From positions 11,683,501 through 11,747,500 of the forward strand of contig OX031072.1 in NCBI GenBank assembly GCA_943736015.1: a DNA stretch of 64,000 nucleotides, given 5' to 3'. A program made the position numbers and the translations under genes. The stretch comes from Tridacna crocea. Its lineage: Eukaryota > Mollusca > Bivalvia > Cardiida > Cardiidae. Shown here in pieces: positions 12,626-23,620 of the stretch. Position 1 is the first letter of the stretch. Each line of letters opens with the position of its first letter. The notes under the pieces were generated by a model. The model was not told the origin of the DNA and did not search any database. It saw only the letters and a program-made list of their open reading frames with translations.

Positions 12626-13031
12626 TTAAGGTAACAATAGCTGCCAAAAATGAACAAAGCGGTGTAAAAATGCCTTTCAATTCAGTTCGAACAATTTTAA
12701 GTATGGAAACCATTGTGAAAATTGCTATTTATTTTTGTACGATTGGTCCCAGTGTTAGTCACTGATAGAGAAATCAAATGAAATTAAAACTTGCCAGGGC
12801 ACTCCATCCTTTGTTTACTTTTTGTTTACTTTTTGCCTGATTTCAACATTCATTTTTCTGCCAGCAACTGGAGCAACAATTGAAAAACGGATTGTGATCT
12901 CCAAAATATTTTTCCAGCTATACATTTAAATGATACCATGTAAATCAGGGTGCATTTTAACTTTTTCATTGATTTTTGGCCGCTGATGAGCCTTTGATAT
13001 TCCTACGGAAAACCACATTGCTAGTGGTTAA

Positions 13032-13211
13032 CTACCAAACAAAATAAATTTAGACTAGTCAAAATTCGAAGCATTTGTAGACAACAAAATTTATGTGACA
13101 TTGAAGGAAAATGAGAAATTGCTGCTTACCAGCATTTTCTGTTTTTCTAACAGTGTTTTCTGAAAGTTTCTTTCTCAGGAACGAGAAAACCAGGGATTGT
13201 TCGGTAAAGGG
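13032..13211 (-). mobile_element. TTAA-1b MITE (variant of TTAA-1), reverse orientation
   Basis: Bounded by TTAA at 13,028-13,031 and 13,212-13,215. The right end reads GGTAAAGGG. The centre GAGAAATTGCTGCTTACCAGC is a hairpin like that of TTAA-1. The outer half carries GCATTTGTAGACAACAAAAT, which matches the GTCGTCTGCAAATGC segment of the copy at 37,389 read on the other strand. Length is 180 bp. It is a diverged subfamily. Confidence 0.65.
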
Positions 13212-13215
13212 TTAA

Positions 13216-13430
13216 CTCTTTACGAGACGAGAAAACTTGTATCGAGCAAAACCGTTGGCAGTTACAGATGGCAAATATAATGTGACTAATTTGTGGAGTT
13301 CGTGTTGTTTGAAAGACAAGATAAAATTTTCGGGAAAAAAATAGCCAGCGTTTTTTACTTGTCCCACAGTGTTTCCAAAAACCCTCCTTCACATAGATGC
13401 TGTAAGATAAGAGTGTTTGCAAAATTCTCC
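13216..13430. mobile_element. Decayed TTAA-1-like relic abutting the previous copy
   Basis: It starts immediately after the shared TTAA with CTCTTTACGAG. It contains GGGAAAAAAATAGCCAGCG and CCCACAGTGTTTCC, which resemble the hairpin arms of TTAA-1b. The right end is not clear. It may be a second insertion at the same TTAA. Confidence 0.35.
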
Positions 13431-13574
13431 TGGAGACGGTATATCATAATGAATGTTTGGATGCCCATCCTCCACAAAAAACAAGTGACACTGACGGAAG
13501 TACACGTCATAATACAACTGTGCAGGTGCAGTAGCAGTGACCAGTTTCAGCCCACTCCCTTCTTAGGAATTTGA

Positions 13575-14036
13575 TGAGGGTCTTAGGCATTAATGGACCC
13601 GAAACCATTTGTAGCATCTGTCATTGTTCGTGATTTAAAATATCTTGATTAAAATCCTGAGATAGGGCAAAGTCTTACACTACTTCGTATTAAGGAATCT
13701 GAGCAAAGCAAATTTGAGATCCGTTCGAATCAGCTGATTTATTGTTCCTGAAGCGATACATGACATTGTGGAAACAATTGAGAAATTGCAAATTCTCATG
13801 TTTCAAACAACGTATTAAAAACCACTTTATGTAGGGTTGCTTGCCAAAGGCCCCTTGGTAGCTACATGCAAACGATTCGTTTTTGCAATTGCAGACAAAT
13901 TTGAATTACATCATTTACGAGCATGAGTATCAATGTGTATCTGATATGTCACAGTCAAATCTGTGGAAGTTCCAGTCGCTGCCAGAAAAATACATTGCGA
14001 AACTTGGAAAAAGAAAAGATGACAACTTTTTTTAGC
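13575..14036. other. No recognised feature
   Basis: AT-rich sequence with no repeat or coding signal that I can support. Confidence 0.4.
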
Positions 14037-14040
14037 TTAA

Positions 14041-14257
14041 CCCTTTCCACCATAGATACTCATTTCTACACATTGCTTGTAGGAGCCTTTGGAAAACATC
14101 ATGGCAAAAGGTGAAATTGCCCGTGACAAGCAATTTCACCTTTTGTCACAATGTTTTCTATGCTACCAATGTCATTTACAAATAAGAAGCGGCTTCAACC
14201 TTGCTGTTATTTAGGGTCAATTAGAGATGCCGTAGAAATTCCTTATGGGGTAAAGGG
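14041..14257 (+). mobile_element. TTAA-1 MITE, 217-bp copy
   Basis: TTAA at 14,037-14,040 and 14,258-14,261. It starts CCCTTTCCACCATAGATACT, as in the 2,439 copy, and ends GGGGTAAAGGG. The central hairpin GTGAAATTGCCCGTGACAAG pairs with CAATTTCACC. The right half differs from the 222-bp copies, so this is another sublineage. Confidence 0.8.
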
Positions 14258-14439
14258 TTAACATTGCATTATCCTACAACCCAACTTGACGGATTGCACT
14301 GTAACAACATGATCAGTGTCTACATAACATCCATATGTTTAACCTTTGTCCTGCTAAATAAATTAAATGAAACTGTCTAACCGCTAGTAAAACCCCGAAT
14401 AATGCTACTTCAAACAAACTTCTTGAAGAAAACATATCT

Positions 14440-14551
14440 CGTTATAGGACATTATAGATCTAAGATCAGACTACACATTATGCTCAGTGCAGTCTAATCT
14501 TAATCTACATTGTTGCAAAAGATCATTAGGTCGTGTTTAGTAGCAATTGGG
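14440..14551 (-). mobile_element. TTAA-2 relic
   Basis: The core AAGATCAGACTACACATTA with complementary GTGCAGTCTAATCTTAATC, followed by TTTAGTAGCAATTGGG and TTAA (14,552-14,555), is the family's end in reverse orientation. The other end is lost. Confidence 0.6.
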
Positions 14552-14559
14552 TTAAATGG

Positions 14560-15074
14560 AATTAATTAACTGTATCCCCATTTTGACTTCTAAACTCTTT
14601 ATTTTTGGCCACTATTATACCTTTCATAAAAGAAATACAGTTTACTTTAAATTTGAATCAAAATATTCATTCTTTACGAAACTTTTAGCCAGTTATTAGG
14701 AATGTAAGACTTACTTGGTACCAACTGTGTTACTGTCGTGTTATGGCTTTATTTACAAACATTATTCATCTCCTGGCGACAGTCGCCCTGGATCGCTTTA
14801 GGGAAGCATATAATATTGACCAATCAAATTGTCAAGACTACTCTTTCCTATACCACTCTCGGATGAAAATTTAGTTCAGAATTTCTCGCTAATAGGCCAA
14901 ACATATAGTAGTTAAGGAAAGATCATCAAACTCGTGAAAAGCGATACATCATATTCGGTTTGAATAATCAGTGTCGAGAAGAGACACATCGGAAAGGCAG
15001 ACACAGGGAGAACCAGGACGAGACACCAACAAATACAGTAATCAAAGTGCTGTAAGCACTGTAATCGGTCGTCA
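14560..15074. other. No recognised feature
   Basis: Mixed AT-rich sequence with no convincing repeat or exon. Confidence 0.35.
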
Positions 15075-15369
15075 CTGAATGATTATTGGTTGGTTGGTTG
15101 TATTGGAGTTTAACGCCACTTTAAAGGCCAAGGTCAAATCATGGCGATCGATGACGCACATCTGTTTCCTGACTTTCTCACACCAGTATTAACACAACTT
15201 TTCTTTCCAAAGCCACCGACTACTTTTCTCACATGCTTCTGCTGAGGTGAGAGGCAAAAATACGCCGGAAAGAAAGTTCGCCTCAACCAAGGATAGAACT
15301 CACAACCACCGGGTCATGAGTCCGACACACTCATCACTGAGCCACCCGAGCGGAGCCGCTGAATGATTA
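15075..15369 (-). mobile_element. Intact tRNA-derived SINE (SINE-B) with 11-bp target duplication
   Basis: The body is 15,086-15,358, flanked by identical CTGAATGATTA direct repeats at 15,075-15,085 and 15,359-15,369. Read on the minus strand it starts with a tRNA-like head (GGGTGGCTCAGTGATGAGTG as A-box, GTGAGTTCTATCC as B-box). It passes through a central region containing TTCTTTCCGGCG and ends in a tail with GGCGTTAAACTCC and CCAACCAACC. It is non-coding and copied by a LINE. A second, partial copy sits at 62,684. The GTTTAACGCC tail is common in mollusc SINEs as I recall; I do not assign a named superfamily. Confidence 0.85.
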
Positions 15370-16480
15370 AGCAATGTGAATATCTTCAAGGGTATAATTG
15401 TTGTCACGGCAACAAGAGTTTTTGGTGAAAATTACTTAAAAGTTGACTAGAGAAAAGCATTTCATCAATTATTAGTGGACATATATAACACTTGTCGTGA
15501 GTACTACTTCTTGGAGGCAAGATAGAGTTCGTTCAAAATTTTGTAATCATTTTTACAAATAGATCTACTGCTGACATAGGCAATGCCAATGAATGTCTGA
15601 GATAGTCAAATACATTGTAAGGTTAAAAGGATCTTTGAAGCTTTCTGTCCCTATTTTTAACCTTAAATGAGCATTGCACTGTATGATTGAAAAAAATTCA
15701 CAAACTTTTACTTCCCTGTACTTCCTCTTAATTTGACCAATGAAAACCGTAAAAAACATGAAATGTTATTTTGAGAGTTCTAAACCAAAAATGGCTTTCT
15801 TGGCAAAATGATCTGTGCAACTGAAAATATTAAACTTCTATTTTACAGGGTTGTATTTTGTTAAATCTATTGAATGCACATTAAGGTTTCTTTAATAGAT
15901 TTTCAATAGCCGAGCATTTGATTCTGAATGGGAAAAATATTTTTATCCTGTCGAAACTATATAAGAACATATAAGAACCCGTGCTAAATCTAAATTATCA
16001 AATGAGCGGTTACGACGTCTTACCAGTTAAAAAAGTAAGCAAGGAGTACTAACTCTAACAAAACATACAATAGTAGAGATAGATATCAAATAGAGTACTC
16101 ATATACAAACTTCTCAAAAATCAGGTCTATACACATGAAGTTCAATAATTGATAATTTTCCTTAGATGCAGTCCCCCATTTCCAGACAGGCTGATTCTCT
16201 TTTCAACAAATCTACAAACTTATACTTTTGTGGGTTTGAACACATTGCCGATCGATGCACAACTTATATCCGTGCAACGAAGATGCTTCTTTGATCACAC
16301 ACATCAAACCTTGCCGTATACTTAACGTTAAAAAATAGTAGAGCATAAATAAAAACGATCCACGGGAATGCCAAGCTAGCCCAAAGTGTACAAGTTCTGT
16401 CTCTTAAAAAATCAAAGGAATCAATCCACATAAAGTACTTGCATACAAGAATTACATGAAAACTTAAATTTCAGTTGTTG
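15370..16480. other. No recognised feature
   Basis: AT-rich. A short direct repeat (TATAAGAACATATAAGAACC) is near 15,960. No gene is supported. Confidence 0.4.
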
Positions 16481-16574
16481 TTGCTTATTTGGACTTTATC
16501 TCGTTCACTCTGAGACTCTCTCTCTCGGCAACCTTCTTCAAAATGACGACTGTAGTGGACTTCAAAGCGTCAGT

Positions 16575-16715
16575 AATCGATCACGTGATACACACACAGA
16601 AGAATTTGATTCGTTCTCCGTTCAGTTCTCACTTGTATCATGTGACTTCTATTTCGCCACCTCCACCTAAATATATCACGTGACTATTTCTTCCCTTTAC
16701 GCCGGAAATTTTCAA
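16575..16715. promoter_or_regulatory. Cluster of three E-boxes plus an ETS-like site
   Basis: TCACGTGAT (core 16,582-16,587), TCATGTGAC (core 16,639-16,644) and TCACGTGAC (core 16,677-16,682) lie within 100 bases. GCCGGAAAT follows near 16,701, and a CT-rich run lies upstream near 16,510. Palindromic CACGTG sites with flanking T/A bind bHLH-ZIP factors of the USF/TFE type, and CCGGAA is an ETS core. Together they resemble a proximal promoter. No adjacent gene model supports this, so it may be chance. Confidence 0.25.
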
Positions 16716-17058
16716 TTTGTTGACCAGTATCTAGAATCTATGCAATAACGTGCTGGTATTTAAAAGACGAATGTTATGATTCATTATTGTACGCTTAGAT
16801 AATAATATGTCATATTCGCCATTCAAAGAAAACTAAAACAAAGTAAATCTGATGTTCCTTGAATAGTAGCTTATCTAACAGTCTTTATACAAGTTATGTA
16901 TAGTTTGTATTCGTCCATTCCTGTACAGGGCCTTTTCGGGAATTGGGTCAGTTTGGACTGTGGCAAACGCCGTCTCTAATCGGTCCAAAGACCGATTAAA
17001 AATGTAAAGATCTGCGAAGAAACAGAGAGAAAATGCGCTTCACTCATTTTCGAGTTAA

Positions 17059-17245
17059 CCCTTAGAACGCCGAATAAAATTAACATACTTTTTTAAGTCT
17101 ATAATTAAGACCCAAATTATTGCAATATATTGGTTGCTTTTGTCAGTAGAGTTTCAGGAAAATGGACAACGTAGAACAAAGATCAGACAGTGCGATTTGT
17201 GCTGTCTGATCATGATAGTCATTGGTTACAAAGTCAACTACAGTT
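17059..17245 (+). mobile_element. TTAA-2 relic
   Basis: TTAA at 17,055-17,058 followed by CCCTTAGAACGCCGAA, then the core AGATCAGACAGTGCGATTT with complementary GCTGTCTGATCATGAT. The right end is eroded and the boundary approximate. Confidence 0.55.
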
Positions 17246-17689
17246 ATGAAAGGCATTTAAACTCTTCAAAACACATGCACTTTTACATAAAGCTATCATT
17301 TGTTTTTCCACTGACATACTAGGTACATAATCACCATGGCACTTTTGTGTTTCTTGAGGTTTAGGTGTAGCCAATCAATGATTGGGTCACATTTTAAATT
17401 ATTATTTTTTCCATTAGAATAGTATCAAAAATATTGATCGATCGAAATAATTTGGGGTATCTTGGCCCTGGCACACCATCACCGTGATCCATAGGTACAC
17501 GTATTTCGGCATACCTGGTACATGAGTGATAGTTTGGACTATCGTCTGCATACTACGGGGAGAGAAGTTAGAAGTTCAAGGATTCAGGAGTTTAAATGAA
17601 CAATATTTGAGTTTCTGACCAATCTATGAAATAGGATTCGGACAGCAGTGAGCTTTTTTTTCAAACTCTGCGAAAGCTGATAGTTAACT

Positions 17690-18385
17690 GTCATGGAATA
17701 ACTTTTGCTGATAGTATCTGTGGAAAAGACAACATACAGTTCACTGCAATACTATAGCTTTGCTATCAGTATCTATGGATATGAATGTGCTGAACACTAT
17801 AAACTATAGCTTTTGCTGACAGGATCTATGGATAAGAATGTTCTCTTCACAGTAAAACAAAAGCTTTTGCTGACAGTATCTATTGATAAGAATGTGCCGT
17901 TCACTGCAATCCAATAGCCTTTGCTGAAGTATTTTTGGATAAGAAATGTGCCGTTCACTTCAATCCAATTTGCTGAAGTATTTGTGGATAAGAACGCCGT
18001 TCACTGCAAGCCAATAGCTTTTACTGACTGTATTTATGGATAAGAAATAAGAAATGTGCTATACACTGTAAAACTATAGTTTTTGCTGACAGGATCTATG
18101 GATTAGAAATGTGCTATACACTGTAAAACAATAGCTTTTGCTGACAGTATTTACGGAAAAGAAATGTGAAAGCAACTGTAATACAATAACTTTTGTTGAC
18201 AGTATTTATGGATAAGACTTGTGCTGGACACTGTAATACAATAGCTTTTGCTGACAGTATTTATGGATAAGAATGTGCCGTTCATTGTGATACAGTGGCT
18301 TTAGCTAACAGTATCAATGGAGAGGAATATGCAGTTCACTGCGAAACAGTTACTTTTGCTGACTGTATCTATTGATAAAAATGTA
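17690..18385 (+). repeat. Minisatellite, about 13 units of 50-62 bp
   Basis: Imperfect tandem units carry the motif AGCTTTTGCTGACAGTATCT followed by ATGGATAAGAATGTG and TTCACTGCAATCCAATAG. Successive TTTTGCTGA-type anchors occur near 17,703, 17,757, 17,811, 17,866, 17,925, 17,970, 18,018, 18,081, 18,136, 18,191, 18,246, 18,298 and 18,353. Neighbouring units share variants (for example GTGCCGTTCACT in adjacent copies), as expected from local duplication. There is no long open frame across it. Confidence 0.85.
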
Positions 18386-18468
18386 CAGATTTATATAAAC
18401 AAATTGAATTTTCAGTGAACTGAACAAGTTTGAATTTATATAGTGTAAAAGTGTTTAATTAACTCTTT

Positions 18469-18492
18469 CTCTGTCTGTCTGTCTGTCTGTCT
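18469..18492 (+). repeat. (TCTG)n microsatellite
   Basis: Six perfect tetranucleotide repeats lie immediately downstream of the minisatellite. Confidence 0.9.
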
Positions 18493-18494
18493 CT

Positions 18495-19045
18495 TGCGCG
18501 CACAACACGGCATACCATTGAATTTCTGTTGAATTCGTCATATACATTTATAGTGGCAATGCCTTCATATAGAGACGGGTGATGTGTTCCTTACTTCTGG
18601 TTCCATACATTAACCCTTAGCGGGTTACCTATAAAAATAAACTTTTTAAACTCAAAGACGAAAACTTTGCTATTTTAAATGTATTGTTTGGGAAAAATAA
18701 TATCTCCTACTCGAACAGTATTTCGGATACATTCTCTTTGATATTAACTGTATGCAAAAAGTCCCTCGGTAGCTCTTAGCAATGTAGACATCAAATAACT
18801 GGCAAAAGCATATCAAAATGGCTTTAAATTGAGAAATCGTTCCCGTGAAATAGCACCGGGATCTGTCAAGCTGTCCTAGGCCTTAAAATTGCGGGAAGCA
18901 ATTAAATCTATTGAACAATTTTATGACCAATCCACTTTATTTCACAATTTTCTCCTCAGAATGAGTTTTATATGGGTTCTAATAGCCGTTTTTACAGCGC
19001 AACAAACAACAGCGACAGCGAATTATTGATGGCAGTATGGACTCC
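18495..19045. other. Little structure; one TTAA-2 end relic
   Basis: A fragment TTAACCCTTAGCGGG near 18,611 resembles the left end of TTAA-2. The rest is unassigned. Confidence 0.35.
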
Positions 19046-19046
19046 A

Positions 19047-19205
19047 GTAAAAAGTGAGTTTGTAAAAAGCATTATATAGTCTGACTATACTTAACAATGT
19101 TGAGATATTTAGCTAGAAAACTACTAAAAGGTGAGTTTGTAAACTGCATTATAGACTGACTGGACTAAACACTGTCTGTTGACATATTTAGGTAGAAAAT
19201 GGTAT
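19047..19205 (+). repeat. Two-unit tandem duplication, about 80 bp
   Basis: Two adjacent units start AAAGTGAGTTTGTAAAAAGC and AAGGTGAGTTTGTAAACTGC. Each continues through a GACTG...ACTAAACA-like stretch to GACATATTTAGGTAGAAAA or a close variant. Confidence 0.7.
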
Positions 19206-19219
19206 TAGTACTTTACCAA

Positions 19220-20330
19220 CTACATTTCTACTTACTCTAGATGCCATATTTTCAGTCAAAAACTCATGAAAAGGCTTTAGATTTCTTTTGAAATATCTAC
19301 AATAAAGCTGAGAATAAACCCCTTGTTGGCTAAAAGCAGGTCACGGAGTCAGATCATAAAAAACTTTGTGTACACTCTTGAGATGACATTTTCAGTCCAG
19401 TACTCAGGTATGTTAGTTTTCAATACATCTCAGAGGTTTCTGACACGGGGTCATGTGGGATTTAACACTAGTTGACAAGTGAAATCCTGCAAAAAATATT
19501 TTGCTACATATTCAGTTTAATAGTTATTAAAAAAATATGAATAATTGTCTTGATGACAGCTCGGATGAGTATAAAAATTGGTCGTAACGAGTCAAAAAGT
19601 AGATCACAATCAGATCTTGGAAAAACCTTGTGTACGCCCCGGAGGCCACATTTTGAGTCCAACTCTCATAAACATCTTGGTGACTTTGATAAATAGGTCA
19701 CGTGACATCAAGAGGAAGATGACATGGTATAATCGTTAAAATAGCATGTGTACACGCTAGATGCCATATTTTCCGTTCATTTCTCATGAAAACTTTCTAG
19801 AATGTTTGTGTTGAAGATACATGTATCTCAGACGACTTTCTACATTGGTTTTGCCGGGCCAGAAAGGTTACCGAGTCAGATCTTTGGAATACATTATGTA
19901 TGTTCTAGAGGTCACATTTCAAGTCGAATGCTGGTCAGAATGAGTTTCTTGATGATAGTGAACACGTATGAAAACAGTTCACACCGGGTTAAAACCTGGG
20001 TAGCTAGGTCACATCTTAGTGTTACTGTTACTCTGAGAGTTTTTCAGATTGTGTATCTTGATGATATCAAATGATATTGAAACCGAGCCACATTGGGTCA
20101 AAAACCAGGTCCACAACATGTTTGGAAATGAACAATGTTGGCAAAAAAGTAGGTAACCGCGACAAATTCTAAACAAAAGCTTGTGCACACTCTAGAGAAC
20201 ATATTTTCAGCCCAATACTCATGAAAGTTTGTCAAGAGTTTTTACCATAATTATATCTCGAAGGAGATAATTATATCTTGAAGGAGATTGGAAAATATAT
20301 CTTTTTTGGTCAAAAGGCTCGGGTAAACAA
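19220..20330 (+). repeat. Degenerate tandem array, period about 120-150 bp
   Basis: Recurring anchors read ACTCTAGATGCCATATTTTC (about 19,235), CTCTTGAGATGACATTTTC, CCCGGAGGCCACATTTTG, ACGCTAGATGCCATATTTTC, TTCTAGAGGTCACATTTC and ACTCTAGAGAACATATTTTC. Each is followed by a CTCATGAAA-like segment and GGTCA...AGATC. Spacings are about 118-150 bp or twice that. This matches a repeat type I remember as widespread in bivalves (ACTCTAGAGGCCACATTT). Some units have lost their anchors. A 20-bp duplication (AGGAGATAATTATATCTTGA region) lies at 20,245-20,290. Confidence 0.7.
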
Positions 20331-22415
20331 CTTCAGGGTCCTCGTGGCCACTTGCCTAATAGTAGAATAATCGTCCGGTTAGGATAGTTATGCTGAAAAC
20401 TTTTTCCCCTTCCCATCGACTTAAAGAGGCAATAATACTCATTTTAAGCCAATTTTAACTCATTTAGTTTTTATTTTATCAAAATATAGTCATTCTTATA
20501 TATCTATGCCAAATATTGCGCCTGAGGGTTGCAAGGTTGCTTAGATTACGCCTGATAGAAAATGCATTTCGCGGACTTGCGGCCTTCAATGTAAACAGAC
20601 TGGTCGTTTCCGGATTTTGAATCGAAGATTTTCGATATCCGTTATACACTCGGGTAGATTCGTATGATGGTCATGCATTCTGTTACGTGACTATATTTGA
20701 CCTTGGCCTTGATGCAGTAAATAAAGGAAAATGGATGCTTCTATGTTGCAGCCTCTAGTTTTAGACGGAGATCGAGGCCTATATGTAAGTTACACAGTAT
20801 CCGACTCTAGGCGGAAACCAACGATAAATTTCCGTGAATCACCGCCATTGTTTACAGCTTCGATCGTCAGCCAGTTTTCTTCTGGCCAATTTTCGGTTTT
20901 TCACACAAACCCCTGTGTTTCTTTTTTCATTTACACGATTTATGTCAGTAATTTATCCTTGTGTACACAAAGGACAGATTTCTGTACCATTCTATTTTTC
21001 TTTTTGAAATTTAACAGCGTTTCTGCTCACCGTCTGTAGACAGGCATCTTTAATGGAAAAAGTATATCGCTGGGTTTAAGTGAGTCGTAGCTCCCTTAAA
21101 CCTAGTGTTCTTATTATTACTTTGAAATTGAAGTCGCCATAGATATTGTCATGCAAAACTTCATATCGTTTTTCACGAAAATATCGATAGGTTCTGAATG
21201 TGCAGTTTTATCACACATGTATTCCTTTAAATATGACACTATGTTTTTCTTTTGCAAATTTCTTAGCTTCAATTCTACACGTTTCATAACGATATCTTCA
21301 GATTTGAACAAACAATAAAGTAACCATCATTTAAGTAAATGGGAATTTGATCAAATGTTTATGACCACTGACTGTCTGTAAAGCTAATTTTTATTTTAGT
21401 GAGCCAGATATTCTATTACTATAGGTCAGGTCCAACTTATATGCTAATAACATTGTGGAAAAACAACGTCCTATATCACTTCAAGATAAAAAGGTCAAAG
21501 CAACTTCCTTTAACAATTAACTACTTGTGTGCACATTGCTACAGAAATGTTTCATATCATTGAAAATCCCTCCATTGAGAGTTCCGAGCCGGATTTAAAT
21601 GCAGCAAATATAGTTATCATTTATGGAAGTATTTTTTTTTTTAGGTTGTAGACTAAGGTATGAAAAAGCCTGTACATATATTATCTTCGTATAGAATTAC
21701 AGCTGCGTGACCAACGGGTTCAGTTTTTTTTTTTTTTTTTTTTAATTCTGACATTTAATAAAACTATTATATTCAAAAATCTTCTCTTTCTTTTCTTTAA
21801 AAAACCGGCTTAATCCAATAATGTTTTCAATAGTTCTCATGTTTTCTTCTTTATTAGAGCTTAACTACGCACAGGATAATCAAAAAATCTATTCAAGCAA
21901 AGTTTTAAAACACCCATGATGTTAACATGCTGTTAAGGAATTTTTCTTCAATACGTTACCGTTGAACTCAAACAATCTGTGAATGAATGATGAGCTTTTT
22001 CATAGTAAATGTTAATGAATGCATTAGCAGAGGACAATAATTATTGTTTGTGTTGCAAAAATTAAGGAATGTATATAAAAGATTACTGAGCCATTTTTGA
22101 AAGCTGCATATAATTGTAACATCCTCGTTCCCTTTATATTAAAAAAAGAAAAACTTCTGTCTGCTTTCTTACGCTATCAACAAGTCAACTTAAGCGCTGT
22201 CCTGTTTTCTCTACCTCTTGTTTACGTTGAAAGACCTCTTTTATATATCTATACCCACAGAGTTATTTGTTTTGAACAGAAAGCTCACATTTTCTTCTGG
22301 TTGTGTTCTAAATAGTATTCATATTGTAGCCGTTATTGTCTTTGTCACTGAGGTGATTTTCAAATATTTTTACGTACAAGTAAGTTTGTAAGTTGTGGTC
22401 GAGCTTAAATGTTCA
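20331..22415. other. Mostly featureless; one weak first-exon candidate
   Basis: At 20,731 a start codon in strong context (AAAATGG) opens a frame that runs into TATATGTAAGTT. This contains a consensus 5' splice site near 20,785, so a short first coding exon is conceivable. The local sequence (20,500-20,900) is less AT-rich than its surroundings. No TATA box, downstream exon or protein family supports it. Long T runs occur near 21,631 and 21,724. Nothing else is recognised. Confidence 0.25.
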
Positions 22416-22419
22416 TATG

Positions 22420-22540
22420 TTGCAGAGTCACTCTCTGGTCGTGCTATCGACTGCAAGTAAGGTCATACGGGGACTAATGAAGTACGTAGCGACAGGGTTC
22501 ATTTTTATCTCTCCATTGAACACTGCTTTTTGTTTATGAG
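22420..22540 (+). mobile_element. SINE-A relic, plus strand
   Basis: The segment AAGTACGTAGCGACAGGGTT, continuing into CATTTTTATCTCTCC, aligns with the body of the 4,490 SINE read on its own strand (ATAGTTATTGCTACAGGGTT, then CATTCTTCTCTC). The head around 22,430 (GTGCTATCGACTGC) is decayed. Confidence 0.4.
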
Positions 22541-23415
22541 CGTAAACAGTAAGTGTCTTTAAAAGGCTGTTGTGCCAAGTGGTCAAAGACCCTTCAGTAA
22601 AGCATCGATTTTTGCGAAAGCTGCCGTCATATGACTGAATGAAAATTTGAAAACGGCATGAGAAATTCTTATCGTTCATGCTAGCCAATTTCATCAACTT
22701 ACAGTCACTTCTTTCTTCAGCCACGTTGATGCTTGTTTCCTGAGTTGCCTCTCTTCAAAAAACCCAAGTGTTCACTCATTTGAATTATCCCATCAATACG
22801 GATTGTTAAAACATCAAGTTTTATGAAATGTATAAAAAATACTACAATTTGAATACTATAGCACCGTATTTCTCTCCTTATGTCTAGCTCAGAGTACTTT
22901 CCTGTCTAGAAATTGGCCTGATGAATAAAATATTAGTCATTTTAGAACGACGAAAACCGTCAGAAACCATTATGAACATCTGAGATTATGGCGATAATGT
23001 AATATGCATGAATTTCACGGGTTTATTAAACAATTACCGCTTCATTTATCATATTTGGCGGCGACATTATTGGTTCGTTTATGAGCTTTGCTATAACCAC
23101 ATTAATCAAAGGCGTCAGCACTACACAGTTATGATTGGGTTTGTAAAGGTTTTACTACGGCTTTATCTTTTTCGCGACTGTTGTGTAATGACCCAGTCAC
23201 AGACATAATACGGATAGGTAGAATTGTAACAGGTAAAGGCCCACAGTTACCAAGAAAGTTGTGATTAATTTGGTTAATACTATAGATGCACCTGTATGAA
23301 ATATAGACTTGGATAATACAAGATTCATGGACGATTACAATTGCAAGCGGTTGGATACATTTCATTTGAAATGGAATGATGTGCGTATAATTGTAACCTA
23401 CATCTACGAAGTAGA
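22541..23415. other. No recognised feature
   Basis: AT-rich. Overlapping opposite-strand frames of 66 and 102 codons (23,008-23,437) lack domain signatures. Confidence 0.35.
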
Positions 23416-23417
23416 CG

Positions 23418-23620
23418 GGGTATACTGGTTTCACCATGTCTGTTTGTGTGTGTCCGTCAATCCGCCGTCTGTAGCCATTTTTGTTTCCGTTTGCTCAAAA
23501 GTCCTTTGACATAGGACCCTGAAACTTTTAACTAAATGTTCCTCATGACCCAAGGACGCGTCCTGTTGTTTTTTGATCACATGGATCAAAGGTCAAGGTC
23601 ACCAGTGAACTCTGATAATC
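23418..23620 (+). repeat. Fragment of a dispersed bivalve-type repeat
   Basis: The order GGGTATACTGGTTTCACC, TGTCTGTTTGTG, TTTGTTTCCGTTTG, then CATGGATCAAAGGTCAAGGT, is the layout of a repeat I recall in many bivalve sequences. Here it is present once and diverged. Confidence 0.4.
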
